Part shown: in pieces, positions 17,501 to 27,400 of the stretch
How the letters are laid out: each line of letters opens with the position of its first letter
Position numbering within the stretch: position 1 is the first letter of the stretch
Program-made: the position numbers and the translations under genes
Origin: Streptomyces composti
GTDB lineage: Bacteria; Actinomycetota; Actinomycetes; Streptomycetales; Streptomycetaceae
Assembly (NCBI RefSeq): GCF_012034205.1
Contig: NZ_JAATEM010000034.1
Location: forward strand, 16,387-80,386
Reading direction: 5' to 3'
DNA: 64,000 bases
Notes under the pieces: model-generated
Told to the model about the DNA's origin: nothing
Databases searched by the model: none
The model's input: the letters and a program-made list of their open reading frames with translations, nothing else

Positions 17501-17723
17501 GGGCGTAGCGCTGGCGGAAGGTGAGCTGCCCGGCCTCCGCCTCGTCCAGCGCGCGGGTGTAGGCCTCGTACTCCTCCGCCGCCGTCTCGGCCATGGCGTC
17601 CAGTGCCCCGCGCGCCCGGGCGAGCAGCACCTTGCCGTCGAGGCGTCCGCCCGACCGGCGCACCTCCTCCTCCACGGCCCGCGCCAACAGCCGCTCGGCG
17701 TCGGCCCGATGACCGTCCCTCAT
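14523..17723 (-). CDS. Large NB-ARC/TPR (STAND-type) ATPase regulator-like protein
   Basis: 1066 residues. The N-terminus (1-130) has a helical stretch and two hydrophobic segments (about 82-125, LLVAGVAGVAAVVADLAL and GAGVTVGVVGAAATVVKVAG). An NTPase domain follows, with Walker A GAPGSGRTTLALRA (246-253) and Walker B VTVVLDDACD, then winged-helix and about 10 TPR units to the end. This is the AfsR/STAND architecture without a SARP DNA-binding domain. The Walker A lysine is replaced by Arg, which is unusual and may alter nucleotide hydrolysis. Such proteins act as signal-sensing switches; the partner is unknown. GC content and position fit the core genome. Confidence 0.8.
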   Translation of the reverse strand: MRDGHRADAERLLARAVEEEVRRSGGRLDGKVLLARARGALDAMAETAAEEYEAYTRALDEAEAGQLTFRQRYAREGAGTPLLVAGVAGVAAVVADLALGTGASTALGAGVTVGVVGAAATVVKVAGSHLPAAHHRAGAMSQPGGPEQLRLQWLTALEVRGIRPFLDQQRVLAASTGAKTTGPRLRGADKSAAARGRSVLEQSFGQLPDPAGPFAGRRQEMARIRQWVQAARASTETQPTVVVLHGAPGSGRTTLALRATHELRDYFRGACVVDLRGDSPGEPPLSTRDALLHLLNRLGAPREQLLFRERSSPDQQVKRLSELYHQHLTGMPVTVVLDDACDPQQVRTLVPERSDSLVLVTSRAPLGLPDDLPARVHQLPVEPLDAAGAEELLTSAAQDSSGPYDAESQERIRQLCGGLALALRVAGSALGPRSPRALASDLAAYGPVEPVERALWLRYTDQPEPVRRLLRRLALAGRASLGAAAAAALLATDEADATRHLQTLARAGLIAQVRRGRYRLHDLVRAFALARLLDEEDPAERAAAQERLIVNYAELADSVLRLVDGNMSTRSDRFGSYGFTSLDEALRWLDDESSFITAALRHAEGVDQGAVLNLLGALCDYCLLRGDLYRLGEINELAQAVDEGLLVRSVQWRTGIAARQLGELDKARSTLTSVVDLYREAHHDAGAARALTSLGITLHHQGNLTEASARLREALDMQAAPELATDRAWTMHALAAVERDRARLGEALELLTESLVLHRAGESVHGQAWAHFQLGQLYLRLGDVPRAETELRSALELYGRTRDGRGEAWALTQLARARLTDGEPSQAVEELRAAAARHRDNEDARGEAWTLYYLGQALEETGDLDRAVRELERARTMFSRMRDVYGLACARHHSARVTRDQRAAQTGSLRNSGFARQLLVDARADFRRIGVAHGEAWTCLELAVVDAGNARTQQALALCDEAITLFVSYGDRRGEDWARFLRCTLLPYAAPGGVEVGTAVAQEELTQLARATHPARDEKLDDYVEAYQLLLERGVDLDAGWQAWRLGMVPSRHAREVMGVTAGSKA

Positions 17724-17845
17724 GTCCCGTCCCCCTCCGGCAGCAACTCGACTGCCTATGAGTGTCCTTCGGACACGCCCGCCGCGCGAGGGGGCGCGAT
17801 CAACGGAGCGGAGGCGTCAGGGGGGGGCTCGGCGGGGACAGCCGG

Positions 17846-18436
17846 TCAGGTGCGCGGCTGATCGAGGCGGTCGAGGAAGTCGAGCGCCCGCCGGGTGGCC
17901 TGTTCCGCGGCATCCCGGTCGTGCGAGGGCAGACTGCTGTCGGTGAACAGGTGCCGGTCACCGGGGTAGATGAACAACTCGGCGTCCGGTGCGGACTCGA
18001 CGAGCACGCGGGCCTCGTCGACGTCGCCCTCCCCGGCGAAGAACGGATCGGCGTCCATGCCGTGGACCTGGACGGGTACGTTCCGGGGCCAGACGTCACC
18101 GAACTCCGACACCGGCAGACATGCCTCCAGCAGCAGTGCGCCCCTCGCGCCGGGGCGGGTCTGGGCCAGCTTCTGCGCGGGCAGGACGCCGAGTGAGAAT
18201 CCGACGTAGACAAGTTCCGCGGGCAGCGCCTCCGCGGCGGCGACTCCGCGTTCGACGACCGTGTCGAAACCGATGTTCTCGGCGTAGCCGATGCCCTCCT
18301 CGAGGGTGTCGAACCTCTTCCCCTCGAACAGGTCGGGGACATGGACTGTGTGTCCGGCCTGCCGCAGGTTCGCGGCGAACTCGCGGACACCGGCGGTCAG
18401 CCCGTGCCCGTGGTGGAAGACTAGAACCTCAGCCAT
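17846..18436 (-). CDS. Dienelactone-hydrolase-like alpha/beta hydrolase
   Basis: 196 residues with a strong ribosome binding site (GAGGAGAGGGAC). The layout AEVLVFHHGHGLTAGVREFAANLRQAGHTVHVPDLFEGK, nucleophile elbow VYVGFSLGVLPAQ, acid YPGDRHLF and basic C-terminal helices is that of the DLH family. The usual Cys of the elbow (GxCxG) is Ser here (GFSLG), as in several Streptomyces paralogues, so the natural substrate is unlikely to be dienelactone. Cytoplasmic; substrate unknown. Confidence 0.8.
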   Translation of the reverse strand: MAEVLVFHHGHGLTAGVREFAANLRQAGHTVHVPDLFEGKRFDTLEEGIGYAENIGFDTVVERGVAAAEALPAELVYVGFSLGVLPAQKLAQTRPGARGALLLEACLPVSEFGDVWPRNVPVQVHGMDADPFFAGEGDVDEARVLVESAPDAELFIYPGDRHLFTDSSLPSHDRDAAEQATRRALDFLDRLDQPRT

Positions 18437-18554
18437 GTCCCTCTCCTCGCGGTCCGTCCGGTGCCCGGATGGGCATCACCGCACACTATCCCCGGCGCAT
18501 GCCGAGATGTGTGAGTGCACGATGAGGCAGTCCGGGACCGGACGCGTGAAGATC

Positions 18555-19262
18555 TCAGACGGAGACGTCCGGCGTGGCCGCACCCAGGTGGTGCACGGCG
18601 GTCCGCTCCGCGTGCGGGGCCAGCAGGCCCTGCAGTTCCTTCGCCGCCGTCTCGAGCAGATGGCCGTGATCGGACTCGTGCAGGCACTCCAGGATGAACA
18701 CGACGTCGGTGGAGTCCTCGGTGACGCGGGTGCGGTGGGCGTCGCGGTGGTTCCAGCAGCGGGTCAGGACACCGGCGCCGTCGGCGTAGATCACCTCGCC
18801 GGCCCCGGGGTTCTCGACGGCGTCCGGTTCACCGAGCGGAGTGAACTCCTCACCGCCGTCCGCGTACCGGATCTCGACGTCGCCGACCACCTGGTCCAGG
18901 TCGAAGGCACCGGCGGGCAGGCCATGCCGGACGGAGACGCTGTTGTAGGTGTCGACCGCCGGGTTGATACGCGGCAGGCTGCCCTTCTTGGCCATGCGGC
19001 GACCGAGCGCGTCGACACTGGGCCGGACCCGGCGGGGGTTGACCCCGAAGGAACGGTATGCGGTGTGCCACGCCTCGATGCGGGGATCGCTCTCGTCGGC
19101 GGGGCTCCAGGTTCCCTCCGCGAGTTGCCGCTCCAGGTCGGCAAGGGCCTGGACGGTCCCGGGCCAGGACTCGTGGCCGCGCAGCCCGGTGGCCGTGATC
19201 AGCGCGATCAGGGTGCCGGGGAAGGCGTCGGTGACGGCGGGGGCGATGCGAAAGACGGTCAT
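18555..19262 (-). CDS. B3/B4 tRNA-editing-like domain protein
   Basis: 235 residues from MTVFRIAPAVTDAFPGTLIAL. The sequence WHTAYRSFGVNPRRVRPSVDALGRRMAKKGSLPRINPAVDTYNSVSVRHGLPAGAFDLDQV is the stand-alone B3/B4 domain related to the editing domain of phenylalanyl-tRNA synthetase beta. Stand-alone homologues may hydrolyse mis-charged aminoacyl-tRNA or bind amino acids, but this is not proven. The very long upstream extension of the open frame is antisense to the neighbouring gene and is not coding. Confidence 0.8.
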   Translation of the reverse strand: MTVFRIAPAVTDAFPGTLIALITATGLRGHESWPGTVQALADLERQLAEGTWSPADESDPRIEAWHTAYRSFGVNPRRVRPSVDALGRRMAKKGSLPRINPAVDTYNSVSVRHGLPAGAFDLDQVVGDVEIRYADGGEEFTPLGEPDAVENPGAGEVIYADGAGVLTRCWNHRDAHRTRVTEDSTDVVFILECLHESDHGHLLETAAKELQGLLAPHAERTAVHHLGAATPDVSV

Positions 19263-19439
19263 GAAAGGTGGCTTCCTACCGGGAGACGTGTGTTTTCTGG
19301 CGCAGCGAGATCCTTGGCCGTCCGAACTTAACGCACGTCCCGAGACACGGTCTGGCGGCGATGAGTTCAGCACCTGCGCCCGGCTGCCGTGGAACCGTTC
19401 CTCGCCCGCTCGGGCCCCGATCCGGCAACATGGGCGGGC

Positions 19440-20117
19440 ATGGATGCACTGGGATTCCAGGACCTGCTCGCCGCCATCGACAGCGGGCTGACCGACTGGC
19501 GGAAGCTCGCCCAGCCCCTCATGGCCCGGTTCCGCACCGCCGACGCCGTGAGCGGCGCGGAGTTCGTGGCGGCCGCGACGCGCCGGGCGGCCGCTTCCGG
19601 GTACGCGATACCCGACATCCGGATGGGTCCGGGGTACGTCGACGTGGCCCTGTACACCGCGGACGCCGAGACCGGACGACGGCAGGTGACGGAGCAGGAG
19701 CTGACCTGGGCGCGCACCATCAGCACGCTCGCGGCGGAGCACGGTCTGCGGGCGGTTCCCGACGAGGTCACCCAGATCGAGCTGGTCCTCGACGCGCCCT
19801 CGGCGACGGTCTCGGGACCGTTCTGGACCGCGCTGCTCACCGGAGACCCCGACGGCACCCTCGTACGCGACACGGTCTTCGACCGCACGAACCGGGTCCC
19901 CAGCATGTGGTTCCAGCCCACCGACGCGCACCAGGTTCCCCGTCAGCGCTGGCACATCGACGTGTGGCTGGCACCGGAGGCGGCTGCGGGCCGCATCGCG
20001 GCCGCGCTCGAGGCAGGGGGCAAGATGTTCGACGACAGCCACGCACCGTCGTACACCGTTCTGGCCGACCCGGACGGCAACCGGGTCTGCGTGTGCACAG
20101 CCGCCGGCCGAATCTAG
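19440..20117 (+). CDS. Fusion of a pterin-carbinolamine-dehydratase-like domain and a glyoxalase/VOC domain
   Basis: 225 residues if started at MDALGFQDLL; a GTG at 19389 would add 17 residues and neither start has a clear ribosome binding site. Residues ~1-105 (LTDWRKLAQPLMARFRTADAVSGAEFVAAATRRAA...IPDIRMGPGYVDVALYT...VTEQELTWARTI) resemble PCD/DCoH dehydratases, although the usual HHPD catalytic block reads IPDI, so activity is doubtful. The C-terminal half (VSGPFWTALLTG...WFQPTDAHQVPRQRWHIDVWL...VLADPDGNRVCVC) is a VOC domain. The fusion recurs in actinomycetes; function unknown. It marks the left border of the cluster. Confidence 0.7.
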   Translation: MDALGFQDLLAAIDSGLTDWRKLAQPLMARFRTADAVSGAEFVAAATRRAAASGYAIPDIRMGPGYVDVALYTADAETGRRQVTEQELTWARTISTLAAEHGLRAVPDEVTQIELVLDAPSATVSGPFWTALLTGDPDGTLVRDTVFDRTNRVPSMWFQPTDAHQVPRQRWHIDVWLAPEAAAGRIAAALEAGGKMFDDSHAPSYTVLADPDGNRVCVCTAAGRI

Positions 20118-20481
20118 CCACCCGTACGCGGCGGACATACGAAGATGATCGCGGTCCCCGGTAAAGGGGACAGGAAGTGAATGACACGGATCTATAGCAT
20201 CGCTCGCGACAGGGAAGCGCTGCGGGGTATTCGCGGCCATGGTCGTCGCGAATGCGTATGGACTGGCTGAGGCAATAATTGGCGAGCTGACGGACCGATA
20301 TCGGTCGCCGTGACGGCACACGTCGAAAGCACGTCGACGGAACTCCGCCGAGTTCCCGCTGCGGTGGATGAGCGTGTCCGATGCTCGGCACTCACGGCAC
20401 GCAGGCCGACAGTATGTGCGCTGCTTCCGTGCGCTCCCCCCAGCAACGGCCGGACTTGCTCCATTGCTGCCGGGGGGACCG
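20118..20481. other. 364-bp gap holding the first cluster operator and a long leader
   Basis: The gap contains the operator/promoter at 20154-20200 and then about 280 bases before the desaturase start. The leader shows inverted words (for example CCGATATCGG at 20293-20302) but no open frame with coding character. It is either an unusually long 5' untranslated region or hides a small gene I cannot identify. Confidence 0.5.
20154..20200 (+). promoter_or_regulatory. Cluster operator (GTCCCC-N6-GGGGAC) and -10 box before the desaturase
   Basis: Perfect palindrome GTCCCC-GGTAAA-GGGGAC at 20154-20171, then 23 nt and TAGCAT (20195-20200). The same arrangement occurs before at least four other cluster transcription units, with the same 23-24-nt distance to a TANNNT box, so it is taken as the binding site of a cluster regulator. 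Confidence 0.7.
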
Positions 20482-21468
20482 ATGACGACGTACCAGACAC
20501 GCTCTGTCGCCCAGCCCGAGGACGAGAAGCCGTACCGGAAGGGGTACCGGCCGCTGCCGGAGCTGCGGGCCGAGATCGCCGCCGCGCACCGGACACGCCC
20601 GGTGCTCACCGCCGGCTGTGCGGCTCTGGACGTGCTGGTGGCTGTCTCGGCGGCTCTGGCCTGCGGATGGGCACTGGTCTCCGTGAGCCTGTGGGCGTCC
20701 GCGCCCCTCGCTCTGGCCGGCTGTGTCCTCGTGACCCGGCAGCTGAGGGCGCTGGAGAATCTCACCCATGAGGCGTCGCACTACAACTGGGCCCGGCGGC
20801 ACCGTCGTTGGAACGACGTGCTGGGCCTCCTGCTCGCCGGCCTGCCGACCGGCGGGCGGCTGTCCGCCTACCGGGAGAGCCATCTGCGCCACCACGGAAG
20901 GTTCGGCACCGCCGAGGACCCCGACCGCCGGCGCTACGCCGAACTCGACCTGGAGGGCATGCGCCGCTCGTCGGCCGCGGCGTTCGCGGCGTCCGTGCTC
21001 AGCCGGGTCGTGCGCTACCAGATCGGCTGGCTGAGCGAGGTCAGGTCGGACCTGTCCGTGACCGCTGCCATGCTGCTGTGGAGCGTGACGCTCGTGGCCG
21101 TACCCGCGGGACTGGCCGCGGGGCCCGCCGGAGCGGTGGCCGCCGAGGCGGTCTGGCTCGTATCCGCCTTTCTGGCTCTTCCGGTGCTGCGGCTCGTCGC
21201 CGAGGCGGACGAGCACATCTACTCCGACTGCGACACCGTCTTCGACGCCACCATCTCCAACGTCGGGCTGCTGCAGCGGGTGCTCGTCCACCCGCACGCC
21301 GACGGCTACCACACCGTCCACCACCTGTGGCCCGGCATCCCTCACCACGCCCTGCGCCGCACGCACCACATGCTCATGGAGCGGGACCCCGAGTACGCCC
21401 GGCGGATCCGTATCCGCCGGGGCGTACTCGACACCGCGCGGGCCCGCGGTGCTACTCCAGCTCGCTGA
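20482..21468 (+). CDS. Membrane fatty-acid desaturase / hydroxylase family enzyme
   Basis: 328 residues from MTTYQTRSVAQPEDEK, with a GGGGGGA ribosome binding site. Three histidine boxes of the membrane di-iron desaturases are present: LTHEASHYNW, ESHLRHHGRFG and HTVHHLWPG (plus HPHADGYH before the last). At least four transmembrane helices separate them. The enzyme is membrane-bound and would use O2 and an electron donor to desaturate or hydroxylate an acyl chain. Its place in a cluster with a FAAL-ACP suggests it tailors the lipid starter, possibly on ACP or CoA; this is inference. The gene converges on and overlaps the end of NRPS A by 17 bp. Confidence 0.85.
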   Translation: MTTYQTRSVAQPEDEKPYRKGYRPLPELRAEIAAAHRTRPVLTAGCAALDVLVAVSAALACGWALVSVSLWASAPLALAGCVLVTRQLRALENLTHEASHYNWARRHRRWNDVLGLLLAGLPTGGRLSAYRESHLRHHGRFGTAEDPDRRRYAELDLEGMRRSSAAAFAASVLSRVVRYQIGWLSEVRSDLSVTAAMLLWSVTLVAVPAGLAAGPAGAVAAEAVWLVSAFLALPVLRLVAEADEHIYSDCDTVFDATISNVGLLQRVLVHPHADGYHTVHHLWPGIPHHALRRTHHMLMERDPEYARRIRIRRGVLDTARARGATPAR

Positions 21469-24400
21469 GCAGGACCTCCAGCGCGGCGGTGTCCGCCTGC
21501 TCGGCCTGGGCGCGGACGATCAGCTGCGCGAGGCTCTCGACCGTCGGGGACTCGAAGACCTCACGCAGCGCCAGTTCGATCCGGAACGTCTCCCTGATCC
21601 TGGAGACGAGCTGGGTCGCGAGCAGTGAGAAGCCGTTCAGCTCGAAGAACGTGTTGTGGACACCCACGCCCTCGACGTCGAGCAGCTCCTCGAAGATCTC
21701 GACCAGTTGGCGCTCCACCGGGGTACGAGGAGCGACATAGACGTCCCCGCCGTCGTCTCCGGCCGGATCGGGCAGACCGCTCGGGTCGTAGTCGCCGTCG
21801 GGGGTGAGCGGAAGCCGTTCGAGGGTCAGCAGCTGCTGGGGCATCAGGGTCTCCGGGAGCCGGAGCGTGAGGTGCCGGCGCAGCTCGGACACGCTGACCG
21901 CGTCCTCGTCGGCGGCGACGAAGGCGACGATGCTCACCCGGTTGTCGGCGCCGGGGAGTTCGGTGACCAACGCGTCCCGGACGGCGGGCAGGTCCCGCAG
22001 TGCCGCGACCACCTCCACCAGGTCGGTCCGGGTACCCGCCGTACCGGCGAACTCCAGGGTCCCGTCCGGGAGCCGCCGCCCCAGATCACCGGTGCTCCGG
22101 GACGCGGCGCGGATCTCTCCGATCTCGCCCGGCGCGACCGGCAGTCCCGCGGGGTTCAGCAGCTCGGCGCGGGTCCCGGAAACCTCGGTGCCCAGGGGAA
22201 CCCGCAGCGGTGCGGTCCGCGGTGACCAGTCGTCCGGCACGTCGAAGGCGGCCAGCGGGCGGCCCGCGGCGTCCAGGCGGTACAGGGCGGTGATCCGGCA
22301 GGACGGTGCCATGCGCCGTACGAGCTCCACGTCGTGGGAGGTCAGCCGGCCGTCGTTGTCGAGGAGGACCCGGCGCAGCGAGGGGAACCGGACGTCGTGC
22401 GCGGCCAGGTCCCGCAGCTGCGGCCCGGTCAGGTGGAGGACGGTCACCGGGGTGTCCCGCAGCCAGCCGATCAGGGCCGCGGGGGAGGCGGTTGCCGCCT
22501 CGTCAGGCATCACCAGGGCGGCACCGGCGGCCCGGGAGGCGTTGAGCGCACACATCAGGGCGCCCGCCCCACCGGTGAGCACGGCGAACCTGTCCTGCCG
22601 GCCGAAGCCGTACCGGCCGGCCGTCCAGTCGTCCACGACGGGCACGGGGCCTTCCCCGGCCGTGTCGGCGGCCTCGGCGAGGAGGGCCCGTACGTCGATC
22701 GCTGTCTCGGGGGTGTCCTCGCCGGGAGCCGGGTCGAGAACAGTGGTGATGAACGGGTGGTGGGCCAGCCCCGGATCGGCCGCCACGGCCGAGAACGGGA
22801 CGTCCGCCAGGGCGCAGCCGAGCGCGGCGACGGCGAAACCCGCCGTGGGCCGCTTGATCACGGCCACATTCCCTTCGCCGCGCGCCGCGAGGCTGCGCGC
22901 GGTCCGGTCGGCGGCCGCGTACATCTGCGCGTACGTCCAGAAACCGGAGCCGTCCGCCAGCGCCATGTGCCGGGCCGCGGGAGGCTCCGGACGGGAGACC
23001 TCCTCCGTGCGGAGGGCCGGGGCGGCCGGAACGTTCTCCGGCGCCTGGAGCGGATACTCCAGGATGCCGCGGGAGGGGTCCGCCGCGGCGCCGGCCAGCA
23101 GCGTCCGCACCTGATCGAGCAGGGCGCGCATCATCACGGTGTCGTACCGGTCCCGGTGATGGACCAGCTCGAACTTCACCGCCGTGTCCGACATGTGTGC
23201 GGTCAGGGTGAGGTCGAACTTGCTCGGCAGGGCCGGCGGCTCCACGTTCCGCACGGAGACGCCCGCCAGTTCCCAGTCCTCCGAGGTGCTCTCCACCATG
23301 TTCAGGACGACCTGGAACAGCGGGGTGTGGTTGGGGTCGCGCGGCACCTTCAGCTCGTTGACGAGCACGTCGAACGGGGTGTCCTCGTTGTGCGTGTACC
23401 CGTCGAGGGCGACCTTGCGCACCCGGCCGAGCAGCGCGTCGAAGGCCGGGTCGCCGGAGAGGTCCACGCGCAGCGGGAGCGTGTTGACGAAGAAGCCGAT
23501 CAGGTCCGTCGTCGCCGCGTCGTTGCGGGTGGTGACCGGCGCCCCGATGACCAGATCGTCCTGGCCCGACCAGCGCCGCAGCACCGTGGCCAGCAGGGTC
23601 AGCAGCAGCATGAACGGAGTGACGCCGTGCGCCCGGCACAGCTCGTGCAGGGCGGCCGTCTCCTCGGCGGAGAGCTCCGCCCACACCCGGCCGCCTTCGG
23701 CGCCCTGGTCGGGGGACAGCCGTCGGGCGACCGGCAGGTCGAGGGCGGCCGGGCTGCCCTCCAGGTGCTGCCGCCAGTAGCCGACCTGTGCCTCGAGCTT
23801 CTCCGGGGTCAGCCAGGTGCGCTGCCATGCCGCGTAGTCCCGGTACTGGACGGGGAGCGGGGCGAGGCCGGCGGCGTCCGCATCGCCGCCCGCCTCGTAC
23901 AGCCGCGACAGCTCAGCGAGGAACAGCCGGATCGACCAGGCGTCCGAGACGATGTGGTGGATCGTGATGCTCAGCAGATGCTCGTCGTCGGCGAGTTTCA
24001 CCAGCAGGCAGTGGAAGAGAGGACCGGCCGCCAGGTCGAAGGTGGTGGTGGCCTGTTCGTCCGCCAGCTTGAGCGCGGCTCCCAGCCGGTCTCCGGCGAA
24101 GCCGCTCAGGTCCTCGACGGGAATGCGCCAGGCGTCGTCCGGGGGCGCCACGGACTGGACGGTGCGGCCGTCCACCACGGGGAAGGTGGTGCGCAGGGTC
24201 TCGTGCCGGGCGATGATGGCCCGGATGCTGCGCTCCAGCACCGCCACGTCGAGATCGCCGATCAGCCGCTGCCTGCCGTGCACGTTGTAGGCGACGGAGG
24301 AGCGGAGCTGGTCCTCGAGCCACAGCCGCCGCTGGTCGTAGGAGAGCACCGCCTCGGCTCCCTCCGGGCGCGGCTCGATTCCCGGGCGGCCGGGGGCGAG

Positions 24401-27400
24401 GGCGGCGGCGATGCGCTCCACCGTGCCCAGCTCGAAGATCTGACGGACGGACACCTCCACGCCGAGCGTCTCGCGCAGCCTGCCCACCACCTTCGACGCC
24501 TGGAGGGACTGGCCTCCCAGGTCGAAGAAGTTGTCCTGCCTGCCCACCGCGGGGACCTCCAGGACCTCGCTGATGACATCGGCGATGGCCTGCTCGGTGG
24601 GTGTGCGGGGCGGCGCCGAGGGGGCGGGCGCGTGCCAGTCGGGTGCGGGAAGCTCGGTACGACTGATCTTCGCGGTACGGGTGTACGGCAGGCTCGCCAT
24701 CGGGACGAGCACCCTGGGCACCATGTAGTGCGGCAGGACGGCGTACAACTCGGCGCGCACGTCGGCCGGTTCGGCGGTCCCGGTGAAGTAGCCGGCGAGC
24801 TGGAGCTGCCCGGCCGGGTCGGTGACGGGCACGACAGCGGCGTCGGTGACGCCGGGGAGGGCGCGCAGCCGGGCCTCGACCTCACCGGTCTCGACCCGGT
24901 GCCCCCAGAGCTTGACCTGGCCGTCGCGGCGGCCCACCAGTTCCAGGGAGCCGTCCGGGAGCAGCCAGGCGAGATCGCCGGTGTGATAGCTGCGGCCCTC
25001 GGGTCCCTCGTGGAAGGCGGCCGCCGTCTGGGCGGGGTCGAGGTATCCCAGGGCCAGGGAGGGTCCCGTGAGGATGATTTCGCCGAAGAGCTCGGCGGGG
25101 CGGCCGTCCCCGCCACGCAGATGCACGTCGACGCCGGGGATGGGGCGGCCGATGGGCACGGACGCGCGGGGGAGCGCCTCGCCGGGCTCGATGACGTGCA
25201 TCAGGGCGACGCTGCACTCGGTGAGCCCGTAGACGTTGACGATCCGGCAGTCGGGAAGCTTCCGCTGCACGAACGTGACGTCGTCGCGGGTCAGCTTCTC
25301 GCCGCCGTACGCGGCGGTGTGCAGGGTGTCGGGCCAGTCGGCGGCGCCGACGGCGGTGGCGAGTTCCCGGAACGCGGTCGGTGTGGAGTGGTAGATGGTC
25401 GCGCCGGAGCGGGCCAGGGCCTCGCGGACCGCCTCGGCTCCGTCCCGGCGCAGATCCATGGGGCAGGCGGTGGCCCCGTGGACCAGGGCCGAGTAGAGGT
25501 CCTGGCCGGCGCCGTCCGCGGTGTAGGAGCAGACCATGGTGAGCCGGTCGGTCTCCCGCACACCGAGCACCTCGGCGTAGGCGTACGTGTGCCGGGCCAC
25601 GTTGTGGTGGCTCTGCACGACGGCCTTGGGCTGCCCGGTGGAGCCGGAGGTGAACAGGACGTAGGCCACGCCGTCCGGGTCGAGCGGGGTCCACGCGTCC
25701 AGCGGACGCGCCGTGCCGTCGTTCACGTCGATCACGGGCCTGCCGCCCGCGACCTGCTCGGCCAGCGCACGGTTGGCGCGATCGGTGACGATGGCGTCGG
25801 CGTCGGTGAGTTCGATCAGCTGTGACAGGCGGCTCTCAGGAGCGTTGGGGTCGAGCGGCATGTAGGCGTGACCGCTCGCCATGATGCCGAGCATCGCCAC
25901 GGGCACCTCGACCCCTTGCCCGCACAGGATCCCGACCCGCCCGTGGCCGGCCGCCACCCGCGCGCGCAGGGCGCCGGCGAGCACGCGTGCACGGAGGTCG
26001 GTCTCGGCGTAGCTGAGGACGACATCGGGGGTCCACAGGGCCACCCGGTCGGGGTGGAGCGCCACCTGCTTCAGGAACGCGTCGGCGACGGTGGCCCCCT
26101 CCGGGGCGACGGACGGGGTATGGGGGATGCCGGAGCCGTCGGTGAGGCGCAGGTCGCCCACGGCACGGCCCGGGTCGGCCGCGACCTGGGCGAGCAGTGT
26201 GACGTACCGGTCGAGCACGGCCTCGGCCGTGCCGGAGTCGAACAGGTCCTGGCTGTAGCTGAGCAGCAGGTCGACGGAGCCGTCGGGCAGGTCCTCGACG
26301 TACAGCTCCAGGTCGTACTTGGCGGGCAGCCGCTCGGCGGGGATCTGCTCGGCGTTCAGACCCGGCGCGGTGAAACCGGCCCCGGGCTGACTGAGATAGT
26401 TGAACATCACGTCGAACAGCGGGGTGCGGCTCGGGCCCCGTACGGGCAGGTCGAGCTCCTCCAGGATCGCCTCGAACGGCGCGTCCTGGTGGTCGAGGGC
26501 GTCGAGCACGGTCCGGCGGACCTGCCGCAGCAGTTCGGTGAAGGGCACGTCGTCGCGGACCTCGGCACGCAGCACGACGGTGTGCAGAAAGAATCCCACG
26601 AGGCGCTCGAAGTCGCTGTGGTTGCGGCCCGCGACGGGCGAGCCGACCGCGATGTCCGTCTGTTCGCTGTGCCGGTGGAGCAGCACCATGAATGCCGCGA
26701 GCAGCACCATGTACGGAGTGGCCGCGTGCTCCGCCCCGTGGGCGTGCAGGCGCCGTACGACGCCGGCGGGGACCCGGTGCCGGGACAGCGCACCCCGGTA
26801 GCTCGGGCGGGCCGGGCGCAGCCGGTCGGTACGCAGCTCCAGAGGGGCCACACCGTCCAGTTGCCGGCGCCAGTAGTCGATGTGGGGGGTGAGGGCTCCG
26901 CCGTCCAGCGCTTCCCGCTGCCAGGCGGCGTGGTCGGCGTACTGGACGGGCAGCGGCTCGAGTCCGGGGTCGCGTTCCTCCAGCCCCGCCGCGTACACCC
27001 GGCCCAGTTCCTCGCCCAGCACGGCGAGGGACCAGCCGTCGGCGACGAGGTGATGAACGGTGAGGAGCAGGATGTGGTCCTCCTCGCCCAGTTCCGCGAG
27101 GTGGACGCGCAGCAGCGGACCGGCACTCAGGTCGATCCCCTGCGCCGCCTCCTCGGCGAGGTCCGCCAGTTCCGACTCCGTGCTCAGCGAGACCCGTTCG
27201 AGGCCGGCGAGCGGCTCGGGGTGGATGAGCTGCCGCAGCTGGCCGTCCACCTCGCGGAAGGTGGTGCGCAGCGTCTCATGGCGTTGTACGACCGTACGCA
27301 GTGCCCGGTCCAGGACCTCCGCGCGGACCGGGCCGCTGATGCGCAGCGATCCCTGCATCAGCCAGGCCCGGTGGGCGGCGGGATCCATGCGGCACAGGAA

